From: Natrinema mahii | GTDB lineage: Archaea > Halobacteriota > Halobacteria > Halobacteriales > Natrialbaceae | Assembly: GCA_000690595.2 (NCBI GenBank) | Contig: JHUT02000003.1 | Span: forward strand, 124,001-188,000 | DNA length: 64,000 bases | Direction of reading: 5' to 3' | Part shown: positions 38,719 to 47,490 of the stretch, piece after piece | Layout of the letters: the number at the start of each line of letters is the position of its first letter | How positions within the stretch are numbered: the first letter of the stretch is position 1 | Made by a program: the position numbers and the translations under genes | The notes under the pieces: model-generated | Database searches by the model: none | The model's input: only the letters and a program-made list of their open reading frames with translations | Told to the model about the DNA's origin: nothing

Positions 38719-41064
38719 ATGGGGATACTTTCGTGGGAGACCGTGCCGGGAGTCCGCCGCAGCTACGCGCTCCGGTTCTTCGCCGCGCTCGTCGCCATCC
38801 TCGTGGTGATCGGGGCGTTCGGGGGCAGTATCTACGCACACACCGGGACCGAACTCGAGTCCGAGGTTGAATCGCAGCTGGTCGGCGACGCGAAACAGGA
38901 CGCCGATCGGCTCGACATCTGGTTCCAGTCGACCGAACGGCAGCTGGAGTCGCTGCCCAGATCGGCGGCGTTTCGCGGCGACGACCGGGTCGCGATTGCC
39001 GATTCGCTCACCCGCCTGACCGACCGGACCGCCGTCGAAGGGGCCTACTACGTCGAGTCGGACGGGACGGTCCGCGTCGACGCCGGGACGGACGCGATCG
39101 TCGACGATGACCGGACCGTCAGTCCGGCGGTCGCCGACCGACTCTCGAACGCGGCGGCGGACGGGTCGCAGGTCGTCTTTTCCGAGGCGTTCGAGACGGC
39201 CGACGAGCGACCGGCGATGCTCGCAGTCAGTCAGGTCCCGGGCGAGTCCGACCGGGCCCTCGTGGCCCTCGTCGACCTCGAGTCGCTGTCCCGGTACATG
39301 ATCGGGGGCGACGACACCGACGAGGTCGTCGTCACCGACGGGAGCGGACGGGTCGTCCTCGCGGAGGACCGCTCGCTGTTGCTCGCGGACGACGCCGCCG
39401 CGCCGACGAACGCCGACGGCGAGAGCGGGACCGCGTCGATCGGAGACGGCGACGACGAGACGCTTGTCGGCTACGCGAGCCTGTCGAACGCGGACTGGAC
39501 GCTGACGACTCGAGTGCCGGCCTCGCAGGCCTACTCGCTGCAGTCGGACATCTCGAACTGGATCCTCGCGATGCTCGCGGTCACCTTCGGTGGGATACTC
39601 GTCCTCGGCGCGACCGTCGGCCGGTCGACGGCCCGCTCGCTCCGATCGCTGTCCGACCGCGCGGCTGCGATCGAGGACGGTGATCTCGAGGAGTCGGTCG
39701 AGTCGGGCCGGAGCGACGAACTCGGGGAGTTGCACCGCTCGCTCGACCGAATGCGTCGCTCCCTGCGCGATCGCCTCGAGGAGACCGAGGCCGCCCGGGC
39801 CGAGGCCGAACGGGCCCGTTCGGAGTCCGAGACGTTCTCCCGGCACCTCGAGCGGACGGCCGACGAGTACGGCGCGACGATGCAGGCCTGTGCCGAGGGC
39901 GATCTCACGCGGCGGCTCGAGCCCGATACCGAAAGCGAGGCGATGGCGACGGTCGCCCGCGAGTTCAACGCGATGATAGACGACATCGAGGCGACAGTCG
40001 CCGCTGCGCGGGCCTTCGCCGACGCGGTCGACGACGCGGCCGCGTCGACGGCCGACGGCGTCGTCGAGGTGCAGTCGGCCTCTCAGCAGGTGACGACGTC
40101 GGTCCAGGAGATCGCCGACGGGGCCGAGCGCCAGAGCGACCGGCTCGCGTCGATCAGTACCGAGATCGACGAGCTGTCGACGACGACCGAAGAGATCGCG
40201 GCGACCTCCTCGCAGGTCGCTACCCTCGCGGAACGGACTGCGACGACGAGCGCCGACGCCCGGCAGGCCGCCCGCCGCGCCATCGAGGGGATGAACGCCA
40301 TCGAGGACGAGGCCGACGCGGCCGTGGCCGAGGTCGACCGCCTCGAGGACGAAATCGAAGCGATCGACGACCTCCTCGAGTTCATCGGCGGGGTCACCCA
40401 GGAGACGAACCTGCTGGCACTCAACGCGAGCATCGAGGCCGCCCGCTCGAGTTCCGACGACGCGGAGTTCACGGCCGTTGCCGACCAGGTCAAGTCACTC
40501 GCTGAGGACACCCAGAAAGCCGCCGAAGACGTCGAGGAGCGCCTCGAGCGGGTCGGGAACCGAACCGAGGCGGTCGCGGCCGTCGTCCGCGAGACCGACG
40601 ACCGGATCGCCGACCACCGCGAGGCGGTCGAGACCACGGTCGGAGCGCTCGAGGAGATATCGACCTACGCCGCGGAGACCAACGACGGGGTCCAGGAGAT
40701 CTCGGCGGCGACCCAGCAACAGGCCGGCGCGACACAGGGACTCGTCTCGATGACCGACGATGTGACGGCGATCAGCGAGGAGACGAGCGCGGAGGCGGAG
40801 ACGGTCGCGGCGGCCGCGGAGGAACAGACGTCGTCGCTCGCCGAGGTATCTCGGACCGCGACGTCGCTGTCGGACCGTGCGCGGGACCTGTCGGACTCGC
40901 TGTCGACCTTCGAGGTCGCCGCCGAGCCGGCGGATGTCGTTCCGGGCGACGCCGCGGGCGGGACCGAGGGCGAACTGCCGGCGGCCGACCCGGACTCCGA
41001 CGAGCGTGCGGCCGCGGACGTACCGACGGACGGACGGCCGTTCGACTGGCCGGAGGCGCAGTAG
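38719..41064 (+). CDS. Methyl-accepting chemotaxis transducer
   Basis: 781 residues. TM1 at about residues 17-38 and TM2 at about 275-300 enclose a dCache-like extracellular sensor domain of some 235 residues. A HAMP segment follows, then a long cytoplasmic coiled coil with the signalling hairpin tip (N-L-L-A-L-N-A-S-I-E-A-A-R) that contacts CheA/CheW. Candidate methylation-site Glu/Gln pairs flank the tip. It should sense an external small ligand and control the archaellum; the ligand is unknown. A disordered acidic tail ends the protein. Confidence 0.93.
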   Translation: MGILSWETVPGVRRSYALRFFAALVAILVVIGAFGGSIYAHTGTELESEVESQLVGDAKQDADRLDIWFQSTERQLESLPRSAAFRGDDRVAIADSLTRLTDRTAVEGAYYVESDGTVRVDAGTDAIVDDDRTVSPAVADRLSNAAADGSQVVFSEAFETADERPAMLAVSQVPGESDRALVALVDLESLSRYMIGGDDTDEVVVTDGSGRVVLAEDRSLLLADDAAAPTNADGESGTASIGDGDDETLVGYASLSNADWTLTTRVPASQAYSLQSDISNWILAMLAVTFGGILVLGATVGRSTARSLRSLSDRAAAIEDGDLEESVESGRSDELGELHRSLDRMRRSLRDRLEETEAARAEAERARSESETFSRHLERTADEYGATMQACAEGDLTRRLEPDTESEAMATVAREFNAMIDDIEATVAAARAFADAVDDAAASTADGVVEVQSASQQVTTSVQEIADGAERQSDRLASISTEIDELSTTTEEIAATSSQVATLAERTATTSADARQAARRAIEGMNAIEDEADAAVAEVDRLEDEIEAIDDLLEFIGGVTQETNLLALNASIEAARSSSDDAEFTAVADQVKSLAEDTQKAAEDVEERLERVGNRTEAVAAVVRETDDRIADHREAVETTVGALEEISTYAAETNDGVQEISAATQQQAGATQGLVSMTDDVTAISEETSAEAETVAAAAEEQTSSLAEVSRTATSLSDRARDLSDSLSTFEVAAEPADVVPGDAAGGTEGELPAADPDSDERAAADVPTDGRPFDWPEAQ

Positions 41065-41065
41065 T

Positions 41066-42175
41066 TCAGAAGTCGCCGTTGACGATGTCGCTGACCTGCT
41101 GTCGATCGAATAGTTCTTGATCGACGCCGTAAACCTGTTCGGCCGCGCGTTCCGTGACGACGAGGTTCGTAATCGGCCCCTGGTAGAGCGGGCCGCCGCG
41201 ATAGACGTCGCCGTTCTGGACGGCCATCAACTCGCGCGCTGTGTCGTCGTTTTCCATTTGTGTGACGATAGCGTCCTGAAATTCCTCGGCGGTCTTGGCT
41301 TCCTGTCCGCGAAAGAGGATGATCTCGGGATCGATCTCGAGAAGCGTTTCGTAGTCGACCGCACCGCGCGTACTGTGGAAGTCGCGTACGTCCGTGTTGG
41401 CGAACGCGTCCTTGACCCCGAGGTCGCGCCACTGCTTGAAGCTCGTCCCCTCGCCGATCAGATAGGGAGAGAACGACCCCATATCGCTCTCGACGGCCCA
41501 CATGATCGCGACCTCGGCCCGCTCGTCCTCGGCCGGAACGACTTCTTCGACGTTCGACTGGAACTCGTCGTGGACCTCGACGAAGGCCTCGTAGCGCTCG
41601 GTCTCCTGGAACACCTCAGCGAGCTTCTCGAACGCCTCGTACAGGGACAGGTACGAGTAGTCTTCGTGCCACGGGTAGCCGGTCGAGAAGATGCTGTTCC
41701 CGAAAAACGGCCCGATATCGTTTTCGATATCTTCGACGTCGCTCTCGCTGACGTCATCGCCAAATCGGTTCGTCAGAAAGTTGGGATCGATGACGTGGAC
41801 GTCCCCGTCCATTTCGTAGAACTTCTCCGGATCGACGCCGTCGTCGGAGATTCGCGTCATCCCCGATTTGTCGACGCTGACGTCGGGGATCTCGTCGTAA
41901 TACTGCGTGTGGTATCGGGACGGCAGCCAGACCCCTGCCGGCGGGTCTTGGCCCAGTGCGATTCCCATGTCGGCCCAACTCCCGTTGTTGGCCACCCACG
42001 TCTCCGGCACGTCGGGGAATCCGACTTCGCCGACCGGCGGCATCGACACCGTGTATTCGGTCTCGCCCTCGGACGATCCGAGGGAATCGAGACAGCCGGC
42101 CGTCGCGCTGACGCCGGCGATTGCCCCTCCCGTTCGAAGTACGTTACGTCTCGTCCAGGTCCGGGTATCACTCAT
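41066..42175 (-). CDS. Siderophore/iron ABC transporter binding lipoprotein, copy 1
   Basis: 369 residues with a Tat signal (T-R-R-N-V-L-R) and lipobox T-A-G-C, so it is exported folded and lipid-anchored. The mature part is a periplasmic-binding-protein fold of the FecB/BtuF type, with the V-A-E-V-F-Q-E-T-E-R helix and the C-terminal T-E-R-A-A-E-Q-V-Y. It shows close alignment with the next gene upstream (copy 2). A DtxR-type palindrome covers its start region (42181-42196), so iron repression is expected. Its stop is one base beyond the convergent transducer stop. Confidence 0.9.
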   Translation of the reverse strand: MSDTRTWTRRNVLRTGGAIAGVSATAGCLDSLGSSEGETEYTVSMPPVGEVGFPDVPETWVANNGSWADMGIALGQDPPAGVWLPSRYHTQYYDEIPDVSVDKSGMTRISDDGVDPEKFYEMDGDVHVIDPNFLTNRFGDDVSESDVEDIENDIGPFFGNSIFSTGYPWHEDYSYLSLYEAFEKLAEVFQETERYEAFVEVHDEFQSNVEEVVPAEDERAEVAIMWAVESDMGSFSPYLIGEGTSFKQWRDLGVKDAFANTDVRDFHSTRGAVDYETLLEIDPEIILFRGQEAKTAEEFQDAIVTQMENDDTARELMAVQNGDVYRGGPLYQGPITNLVVTERAAEQVYGVDQELFDRQQVSDIVNGDF

Positions 42176-42180
42176 CGATA

Positions 42181-42196
42181 TTTAGGTCAGCCTAAA
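42181..42196. promoter_or_regulatory. DtxR/IdeR-type operator, gene copy 1
   Basis: tttaggtcagcctaaa: half-sites TTTAGG and CCTAAA around a four-base centre, matching the DtxR-family palindrome. It lies 5 bases before the ATG at 42175, where it would block a near-leaderless start. Confidence 0.85.
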
Positions 42197-43338
42197 ACAG
42201 TAAAAGTGTTCCGAAGTGTCTTCTCCTCGGTCTCAGCGTTCGCCGGTAACGATGTCGGCGACGCGTCCGCGATCGAAGAGTTCACCGCCGTCGAATCGTC
42301 CGGATACAGCCCTTGCGCCGCTCGCTCGAGTTGGAAGAGGTGGATGATCGGCCCCTGGTAGGTCATTCCGCCGTAGATCACCCGGTCGTCCTGGACTGCC
42401 CGAAGTTCGCTCGCGACGTCGTGGTCGCGCATGAACGAGACGATCCCTCGTTCGAATTCCGACTCCGAGACCGCGCCCTGCTGTCTGATCGCGATGACGT
42501 CGGGGTCGATATCCAGAAGCGTTTCGTAGTCGATGGTGCCACCGGTCGCCTGTGCGTCGGCGATCCCGTTCGCGGCGAGCGCTCCCTCGACTCGCAGGTC
42601 GTTCCAGTGTTTGGACTGCGTCCCCTCGTCGATGTGGTAGGGGTAGAACGCCTCCGGCTCGCCCGACTTCGGAACGAGAACTGCGACCTCGGGTCGCTCG
42701 TCGGGCAGCCGCGAGCGGACGTCGGCGAGTACGTCTTCGTGGAGTCGCTCGAACGCATCGAATCGGTCTCGCTCCTGAAACACGGTCGCGATCTTTTCGA
42801 AGGCCTCGTAGAGGGTATACCGCCTGTAGTCGTGCCAGTCGTAACTGGCTGAGAAGATCGTATTCCCCACGAAGGGCCCGACGCTCCCCGCGATATCGTC
42901 GATATCGTCGCGACTCCAGCCCAGTCGGTTGATCATGAAGTTGGGATCGACGACGTGGACGTCTGCCTCGAGTTCGTAGAACACCTCCTCGTCGGTCCCG
43001 TCGTCCCAGAGTTCGGTCAGGTCGTCCGCTCCGATCTCGACGCCCGGAAGCTCCTCGTAGTGATGCGCGGCGTACCGGTTCTGCAGTCCGATTCCGACGA
43101 GCCCGTCGCCCCGGCCGAGCGCAACGCCCATGTCGGCGTAGTCGCCCGTGTACGCGAGCCACCGCTCCGGGACAGCGTCGAACTCGACGGTGCCGACGGG
43201 TTCCATCGTCACTGCGTATTCGCTTTCGTCGTCGCTCGACGCAGAATCGCCGAGGCAACCAGCCGTCGTGCTCAGTCCCGCGATCGCCGCACCGGCCTTC
43301 ATCACGGTCCGTCTCGTCCGCCGCACATCGCTTGCCAT
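42187..43338 (-). CDS. Siderophore/iron ABC transporter binding lipoprotein, copy 2 (3' frameshift)
   Basis: 383 residues as read, with Tat signal (R-R-T-V-M-K) and lipobox T-A-G-C, paralogous to copy 1 over nearly its whole length. Near 42293-42303 the match leaves this frame: the adjacent frame gives G-G-E-L-F-D-R-G-R-V-A-D-I-V, closely matching copy 1's ending, with a stop at 42233-42235. One lost base (or a sequencing error) thus replaces the last 20 or so residues with an unrelated 30-residue tail. The protein may still fold, since only the final helix changes. Its own DtxR box is at 43343-43358. Confidence 0.85.
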   Translation of the reverse strand: MASDVRRTRRTVMKAGAAIAGLSTTAGCLGDSASSDDESEYAVTMEPVGTVEFDAVPERWLAYTGDYADMGVALGRGDGLVGIGLQNRYAAHHYEELPGVEIGADDLTELWDDGTDEEVFYELEADVHVVDPNFMINRLGWSRDDIDDIAGSVGPFVGNTIFSASYDWHDYRRYTLYEAFEKIATVFQERDRFDAFERLHEDVLADVRSRLPDERPEVAVLVPKSGEPEAFYPYHIDEGTQSKHWNDLRVEGALAANGIADAQATGGTIDYETLLDIDPDVIAIRQQGAVSESEFERGIVSFMRDHDVASELRAVQDDRVIYGGMTYQGPIIHLFQLERAAQGLYPDDSTAVNSSIADASPTSLPANAETEEKTLRNTFTVLG

Positions 43339-43342
43339 TGGT

Positions 43343-43358
43343 TTTAGGCTGGCCTAAA
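43343..43358. promoter_or_regulatory. DtxR/IdeR-type operator, gene copy 2
   Basis: tttaggctggcctaaa, extending to an 18-base palindrome with t/a at the ends. It lies just upstream of ATG 43338 and between this gene and the ATPase gene. Same half-sites as the boxes at 42181 and 45354. Confidence 0.88.
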
Positions 43359-43376
43359 AATACAAAGCTCTTCCGA

Positions 43377-44243
43377 TCAATCACTCCTACGGTCCGGAAG
43401 CGCCCGTTTCGGTAATACCTGTAACTCGGGTTCGTACTCCACGGTCGCTTCCACACCGAAGACGTCCGCGAGGAGTTGCTCGGTGACGACCTCTTCGGGG
43501 GGCCCCCAGTCGTACAGTTCCCCGTCGTGCATGGCGACCAGATAGTCCGCGAAGCGGGCCGCCTGCGCGATGTCGTGAAGGATGACCGCCACGGTGACGC
43601 CTTTCTCCTCGTTCAGTTGTCGAATCGTCTCGAGGACGCGGAACTGGTGGTGGACGTCGAGAAACGTTGTCGGCTCGTCGAGCAGGAGGACGTCGGTGTC
43701 CTGTGCTAAGACCATTGCGATCCAGGCGAGCTGTTTCTGCCCGCCGCTCAGTTGGCCGAGTTCGGTGTCGCGGATCTCTTCGATTCCGGCCAATTCGATC
43801 GCCCGTTCGACGGCTTGACGGTCCGCCTCGTCGGGTCCATCGAAGAACCCGCGGTGTGGGTAGCGGCCGTGGTAGACGAGGTCTTCCACGGAGATCGAAC
43901 TCAGCGAATCGTTCTCCTGCGAGAGGACTCCCAGTTCGCGAGCCAACTCCTTCTGACCGAACGAGCCGAGGTCCTCGCCGTGTATTCGGACCGTTCCGGT
44001 GTCCGGCTCGAGGTGACTCGAGAGTGCCTTGAGAAGGGTACTCTTCCCGCTGCCGTTCGGTCCGACGAGCGCGGTCACCGATTTTTCGGGGATGTCGAGG
44101 CGGGCACACTCCACGACGGTACCGTCGCTCGACGGATAGCTGAGTTCCAGCTCGTCGCCGACCAGTGCGCTCTCGATCGCGACCCCGTTGTCGTCGGTTA
44201 TTCGCGCCCGTTCTCGGTCCGTGTCCCGCTGTGTGCCTGCCAT
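43377..44243 (-). CDS. Siderophore ABC transporter ATP-binding protein (FecE-like)
   Basis: 288 residues with a 35-residue acidic N-terminal extension. Walker A is G-P-N-G-S-G-K-S-T, the ABC signature L-S-G-G-Q-K-Q, and Walker B L-L-L-D-E-P-T-T-F-L-D. It energises the permease encoded just upstream, whose stop overlaps its ATG by one base. Together with the binding lipoproteins it makes a complete importer for an iron chelate or a corrinoid; the shared DtxR boxes favour iron. Confidence 0.93.
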   Translation of the reverse strand: MAGTQRDTDRERARITDDNGVAIESALVGDELELSYPSSDGTVVECARLDIPEKSVTALVGPNGSGKSTLLKALSSHLEPDTGTVRIHGEDLGSFGQKELARELGVLSQENDSLSSISVEDLVYHGRYPHRGFFDGPDEADRQAVERAIELAGIEEIRDTELGQLSGGQKQLAWIAMVLAQDTDVLLLDEPTTFLDVHHQFRVLETIRQLNEEKGVTVAVILHDIAQAARFADYLVAMHDGELYDWGPPEEVVTEQLLADVFGVEATVEYEPELQVLPKRALPDRRSD

Positions 44244-45349
44244 TAGAGTTCACCCATCGATTGCCGTTTCCGCATCAGGTAGAGAAAGTACGGGCCGCCG
44301 ATCAGGCCCGTCACGACGCCGACTGGCATCTGCGTGCCCAACGCGAGCCGGGCACCGACATCCGCGGTGACCATCAGCGCGGGGCCGGCGAAGACGCAGC
44401 CGACCATCAGCCGTCGGTAGTCGCCGCCGACCGTGTTTCTGACGATGTGGGGAACGACCAGGCCGAAGAAACTGACGACGCCGGCGACGGCGATAGCGAC
44501 GCTGGCGGCCAGAATGGCGACGCCGGAGAGGAAAAAGCGGACCCGTTCGACGCGCATTCCGAGCGATCGGGCGGTGTTCTCCCCCAGCATCAGGACGTTC
44601 AGCTGGCGCGCACCGGCGAGCGCGATTCCGATCGCTACGACTGCCGGCAGGATCGCGATTCGGACCTCCTCCCATCCGGTACCCGTCAGCGAGCCCGTTA
44701 TCCAGGCGATCGCCGTCTGGACGACGCCCAGATCGTCCGCGAAGAAGAACAGTCCCTGCTGGAGCGACTGGAAGACCATATTGACGATCACGCCCGCGAG
44801 TACGAGCCGAACGGGACTCGTGCCGCCTTTCCACGCGATAGCGTAGACGATCCCGAACGCGAGAGTTCCTCCCAGCGCCGCGATCAGCGGCAGGAAGGGC
44901 GCGAGACCGCTGAACACGACAAGCGTCGCCAAAACGGCGAACCCAGCGCCGGAGCTGACGCCCAGAATGAACGGACTCGCCAGCTCGTTCCGCGTCACGG
45001 CCTGAAACACCGCGCCCGAAACCGCGAGCGTCGCACCGGTAATGATCCCGACGAACACCCGCGGTAGTCGGAGGTTCCAGACGACGATACTCTCCGTACT
45101 CATATCTGGCCGCTCGGTGCCGAACAGGAACGACGCCCAGGCGTTAAGATCGAAGATCACTGCGGGGTTGAACACCGCCTTCCAGGCCTCGAGGAACGTC
45201 ATCGAGTACTCCCCGAAACTCACCTGTACGAGTCCGGCGACGACGGTGATGACCGTACTCGCCAGACAAAAGAGGACAAGCCGCCCGGTAACCCATCCCT
45301 CCCGCTCTCGGGCGGACCTGTGCCCCTCGACCGACTGCGCTTCTCCCAT
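44243..45349 (-). CDS. Siderophore ABC transporter permease (FecCD-like)
   Basis: 368 residues, about ten helices, with the G-A-T-L-A-V-S-G-A-V-F-Q-A-V-T-R-N-E-L-A-S-P family segment and a C-terminal G-P-Y-F-L-Y-L coupling region. A charged 20-residue N-terminus precedes TM1. It is the first gene of the transport unit and has a DtxR box at 45354-45369, 5 bases before its ATG. Its TAA overlaps the ATPase ATG. Confidence 0.94.
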   Translation of the reverse strand: MGEAQSVEGHRSAREREGWVTGRLVLFCLASTVITVVAGLVQVSFGEYSMTFLEAWKAVFNPAVIFDLNAWASFLFGTERPDMSTESIVVWNLRLPRVFVGIITGATLAVSGAVFQAVTRNELASPFILGVSSGAGFAVLATLVVFSGLAPFLPLIAALGGTLAFGIVYAIAWKGGTSPVRLVLAGVIVNMVFQSLQQGLFFFADDLGVVQTAIAWITGSLTGTGWEEVRIAILPAVVAIGIALAGARQLNVLMLGENTARSLGMRVERVRFFLSGVAILAASVAIAVAGVVSFFGLVVPHIVRNTVGGDYRRLMVGCVFAGPALMVTADVGARLALGTQMPVGVVTGLIGGPYFLYLMRKRQSMGEL

Positions 45350-45353
45350 TGCA

Positions 45354-45369
45354 TTTAGGTGTGCCTAAA
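45354..45369. promoter_or_regulatory. DtxR/IdeR-type operator, permease
   Basis: tttaggtgtgcctaaa, the third copy of the TTTAGG-N4-CCTAAA palindrome. Its position relative to the ATG (45349) is the same as at copy 1, so one iron-dependent repressor should govern all three transcripts. Confidence 0.88.
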
Positions 45370-45469
45370 AGACGTTTAGTAGTTGCGGTTGCAAAACGAT
45401 GTGACAATCGCTGTCACCAGCCCGAGTCGGTCGGTTTTCTCGACTCGATCCGCACGACGGGCCGTGCCG

Positions 45470-45835
45470 TTACTCGAGCAGGTCGATCTCGTCGTCGCCG
45501 TTTGGCACCGCACAGATGAACGCGCCCGGGACGTCGCTCTCGTTGCGGTACCAGTGGACCGTTCCCGCGGGGATGAGCAGCGAGTCGCCGGCCTCGACCG
45601 CGTACTCCTCGTCCTCGAGCCCCACGGTGTACTCGCCCGCGAGGACGTACTGTTCGTGTTCGACGTCGTTGGTGTGTTTCGGCACCTCGGCACCGGGCTC
45701 GAGGACGAACCGCCGGATCGCAAACGTCGGCGCGCCGTGGTCGTCGTTGAGCAGGACGGCCTTCTCGAGGCCGTCGGCCGCGTCGACGGTCTCGTACTCG
45801 AGGTCCGCGCCGCGGCGAAGCAGTGGCTCGGTCAT
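45470..45835 (-). CDS. Cupin-domain protein
   Basis: 121 residues forming one cupin barrel. Motif 1 reads P-K-H-T-N-D-V-E-H-E-Q-Y-V-L-A-G and motif 2 A-G-D-S-L-L-I-P-A-G-T-V-H-W-Y, with His/Glu residues suitable for a metal. The substrate is unknown; such proteins include dioxygenases and isomerases as well as sensors. Alone, upstream of the iron permease gene but separated by a 100-base gap with the DtxR box. Confidence 0.88.
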   Translation of the reverse strand: MTEPLLRRGADLEYETVDAADGLEKAVLLNDDHGAPTFAIRRFVLEPGAEVPKHTNDVEHEQYVLAGEYTVGLEDEEYAVEAGDSLLIPAGTVHWYRNESDVPGAFICAVPNGDDEIDLLE

Positions 45836-45927
45836 ACTGCACGTCGGTGGCCGAGCCGGAAAACCGTCCGGGTTCGCCGAACGCTGAGCCCGCTGGGAGG
45901 CGGTGTCCTTCCTTGAGCGCAGCCGAG

Positions 45928-46417
45928 TCAGGATCTCCGAAGGGCCAGCGCGAGGAACGCGACGCCGAAACAGCCCGCCAGCAAAGCGACGTACGAGAGG
46001 ATCACGAGCTCGTCACCACCCTGCTCGAGGCCGAGGAACACAGCGCTGACCCCTCCGGCGAGCGCGCCGACGCCGAAGACCGCGAGGAGGACGCGTTCGG
46101 CCCGGCTCTGCTGACCTGTCGACGCCGTCTCGAGCGTGGCGGCATCGAAAGCGGTTTCGCGCTCTCGTATGCCTCCGGGGTAGCATGACCGAGGTTCGGT
46201 CCTCGAGCAGCGGGAGGAGATAGAGCAGCGAGAACGGGCCACCGATCAGCAACAGGAGGGCGAACACCGCAAGCCGTCCGTAGGCCCCGCTCGCGACGGA
46301 GAGTACGACGGTCACGATGCAGAAGACAGCGATCAAGACCGCCAGCCCACCGAAAAACCCCGCTGGACGTACCGACAGAGACGGCCGGCTCTCGAGGCCG
46401 ACGCGTTGCGCGACCAT
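45928..46417 (-). pseudogene. Four-helix membrane protein gene with frameshift
   Basis: The N-terminal half (ATG 46417) gives two helices, A-V-L-I-A-V-F-C-I-V-T-V and L-A-V-F-A-L-L-L-L-I-G-G, up to L-P-L-L-E-D-R-T. The frame then turns Arg-rich. The adjacent frame supplies E-P-R-S-C-Y-P-G-G-I-R-E-R-E and two more clean helices ending L-A-L-A-L-R-R-S at 45928. Joining them near 46195-46205 gives one 4-TM protein. Either a single-base indel or sequencing error; function unknown. Confidence 0.65.
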
Positions 46418-46545
46418 GTGATCGCACGGGGGTGATCCGCCACGTACCGCCTTTCGTATCACTGAGGTATACAATCATGCTCAAGGACGAACCGTCGGTC
46501 GCGACAGGCGGCACGCCGCGGTCGTCGACGAGTGCTGAGATCGGC

Positions 46546-46665
46546 TCACAGCGCGCGCCGGAGTTTGGTGGCCAGATACCAGAGCCCGCCGATGGCACCG
46601 GCGACGAGTGCAAGGTTGAAGGCGATGATGAGCAGTTCGGGCGGACCGATGGAGAGGACTGGCAT
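46546..46665 (-). CDS. Small single-pass membrane protein (39 aa)
   Basis: ATG 46665 to TGA 46546-46548: M-P-V-L-S-I-G-P-P-E then one helix (about residues 11-30, with G-A-I-G-G-L-W-Y-L) and a basic tail K-L-R-R-A-L. The good hydrophobic/basic pattern supports coding. No family recognised. It lies between the frameshifted membrane gene and cspA, on the same strand. Confidence 0.6.
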   Translation of the reverse strand: MPVLSIGPPELLIIAFNLALVAGAIGGLWYLATKLRRAL

Positions 46666-46854
46666 ATACGCTCGTTCGCACCAATCGCTATTACCTTCTT
46701 GCCATCGTGTCGCCGTTCTCCTGCTGCGGTCGTAGTGGTCGGGTCGACCGGCCTCCGTCAGTCGCGACGGCGCTGCCGCTCAGGTGTGGTAAAATACTGC
46801 AGTCAAGTGCCGATACCGTTACGAATCATAGCACCGACTGAAACGCTTTCCGCC

Positions 46855-46876
46855 GCTCGCACGAAAGCGTGCGAGC
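46855..46876 (-). terminator. Hairpin downstream of cspA
   Basis: gctcgcacg (46855-46863) pairs exactly with 46868-46876 across an aaag loop, 30 bases after the cspA stop. In the cspA direction the hairpin is followed by no clear T-run, so termination is only a suggestion. Confidence 0.45.
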
Positions 46877-46906
46877 AACGGGCAGCGGGTTCCAGTCGCC
46901 GCTACC

Positions 46907-47101
46907 TTACAGGCGCTCGACGTTCGTCGCGCGCGGGCCCTTGGGGGCCTGCTCGATGTCGAACTCGAGTTCCTGTCCTTCCTCAAGGTCCGGGCCGCCG
47001 ATGTCTTCCATGTGGAAGAACACGTCGTCGTCCGCGTCCTCAGTCTCGATAAATCCGTAGCCGCCAGTGTCGTTGAAGAAATCAACGGTTCCTTTCGCCA
47101 T
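46907..47101 (-). CDS. cspA: Cold-shock domain protein (CspA-like)
   Basis: 64 residues, the normal single cold-shock-domain length. The RNP-like motifs K-G-T-V-D-F-F-N and Y-G-F-I-E and D-V-F-F-H are present, with G-Q-E-L-E-F-D near the end. Unusually acidic, as in haloarchaea. It binds single-stranded RNA/DNA and acts as an RNA chaperone. Monocistronic with an AT-rich region just upstream. Confidence 0.95.
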   Translation of the reverse strand: MAKGTVDFFNDTGGYGFIETEDADDDVFFHMEDIGGPDLEEGQELEFDIEQAPKGPRATNVERL

Positions 47102-47188
47102 TGCTTCTAAATAGAACGGCCGTGGACTTATAAACCCTGTGGATCCGGAATCGTCTCCGGCACTGTCGAACACGACGCGCTCGAGGCC

Positions 47189-47407
47189 TCAGATGCTGTC
47201 GCCGTCCTCGAGTCGCTGGACCGAGATGGCGATGAAGTACACCAGCATGAACAGGAAGAACCCACCAGAGAGCCCGACCAGTTCCACCGTTCCCACGCCG
47301 TCGGGGCTGATGAGGGCGAAGGCGGCCATCCCGACGACGAACACGGCGATGATGAACCCGCCGACGGCGTAGTAGAAGCCGAGATCCGACTCGAGTCGTT
47401 CGCGCAT
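47189..47407 (-). CDS. Small two-helix membrane protein (72 aa)
   Basis: A short charged start (M-R-E-R-L-E-S-D-L-G-F) then helices at about residues 13-33 and 43-62, with a charged tail (V-Q-R-L-E-D-G-D-S-I). A similar kind of protein is frequent in haloarchaea. No motif of known function. Divergent from the Lrp-type regulator with an 83-base gap. Confidence 0.75.
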   Translation of the reverse strand: MRERLESDLGFYYAVGGFIIAVFVVGMAAFALISPDGVGTVELVGLSGGFFLFMLVYFIAISVQRLEDGDSI

Positions 47408-47490
47408 ACCTGTCCCTTTCGGCTCCCCGTATAAGTATTCGAACCCTCGGGAGCCGAAGTACCTTATAGCCGCCGCGGCAACGAAGGCGT

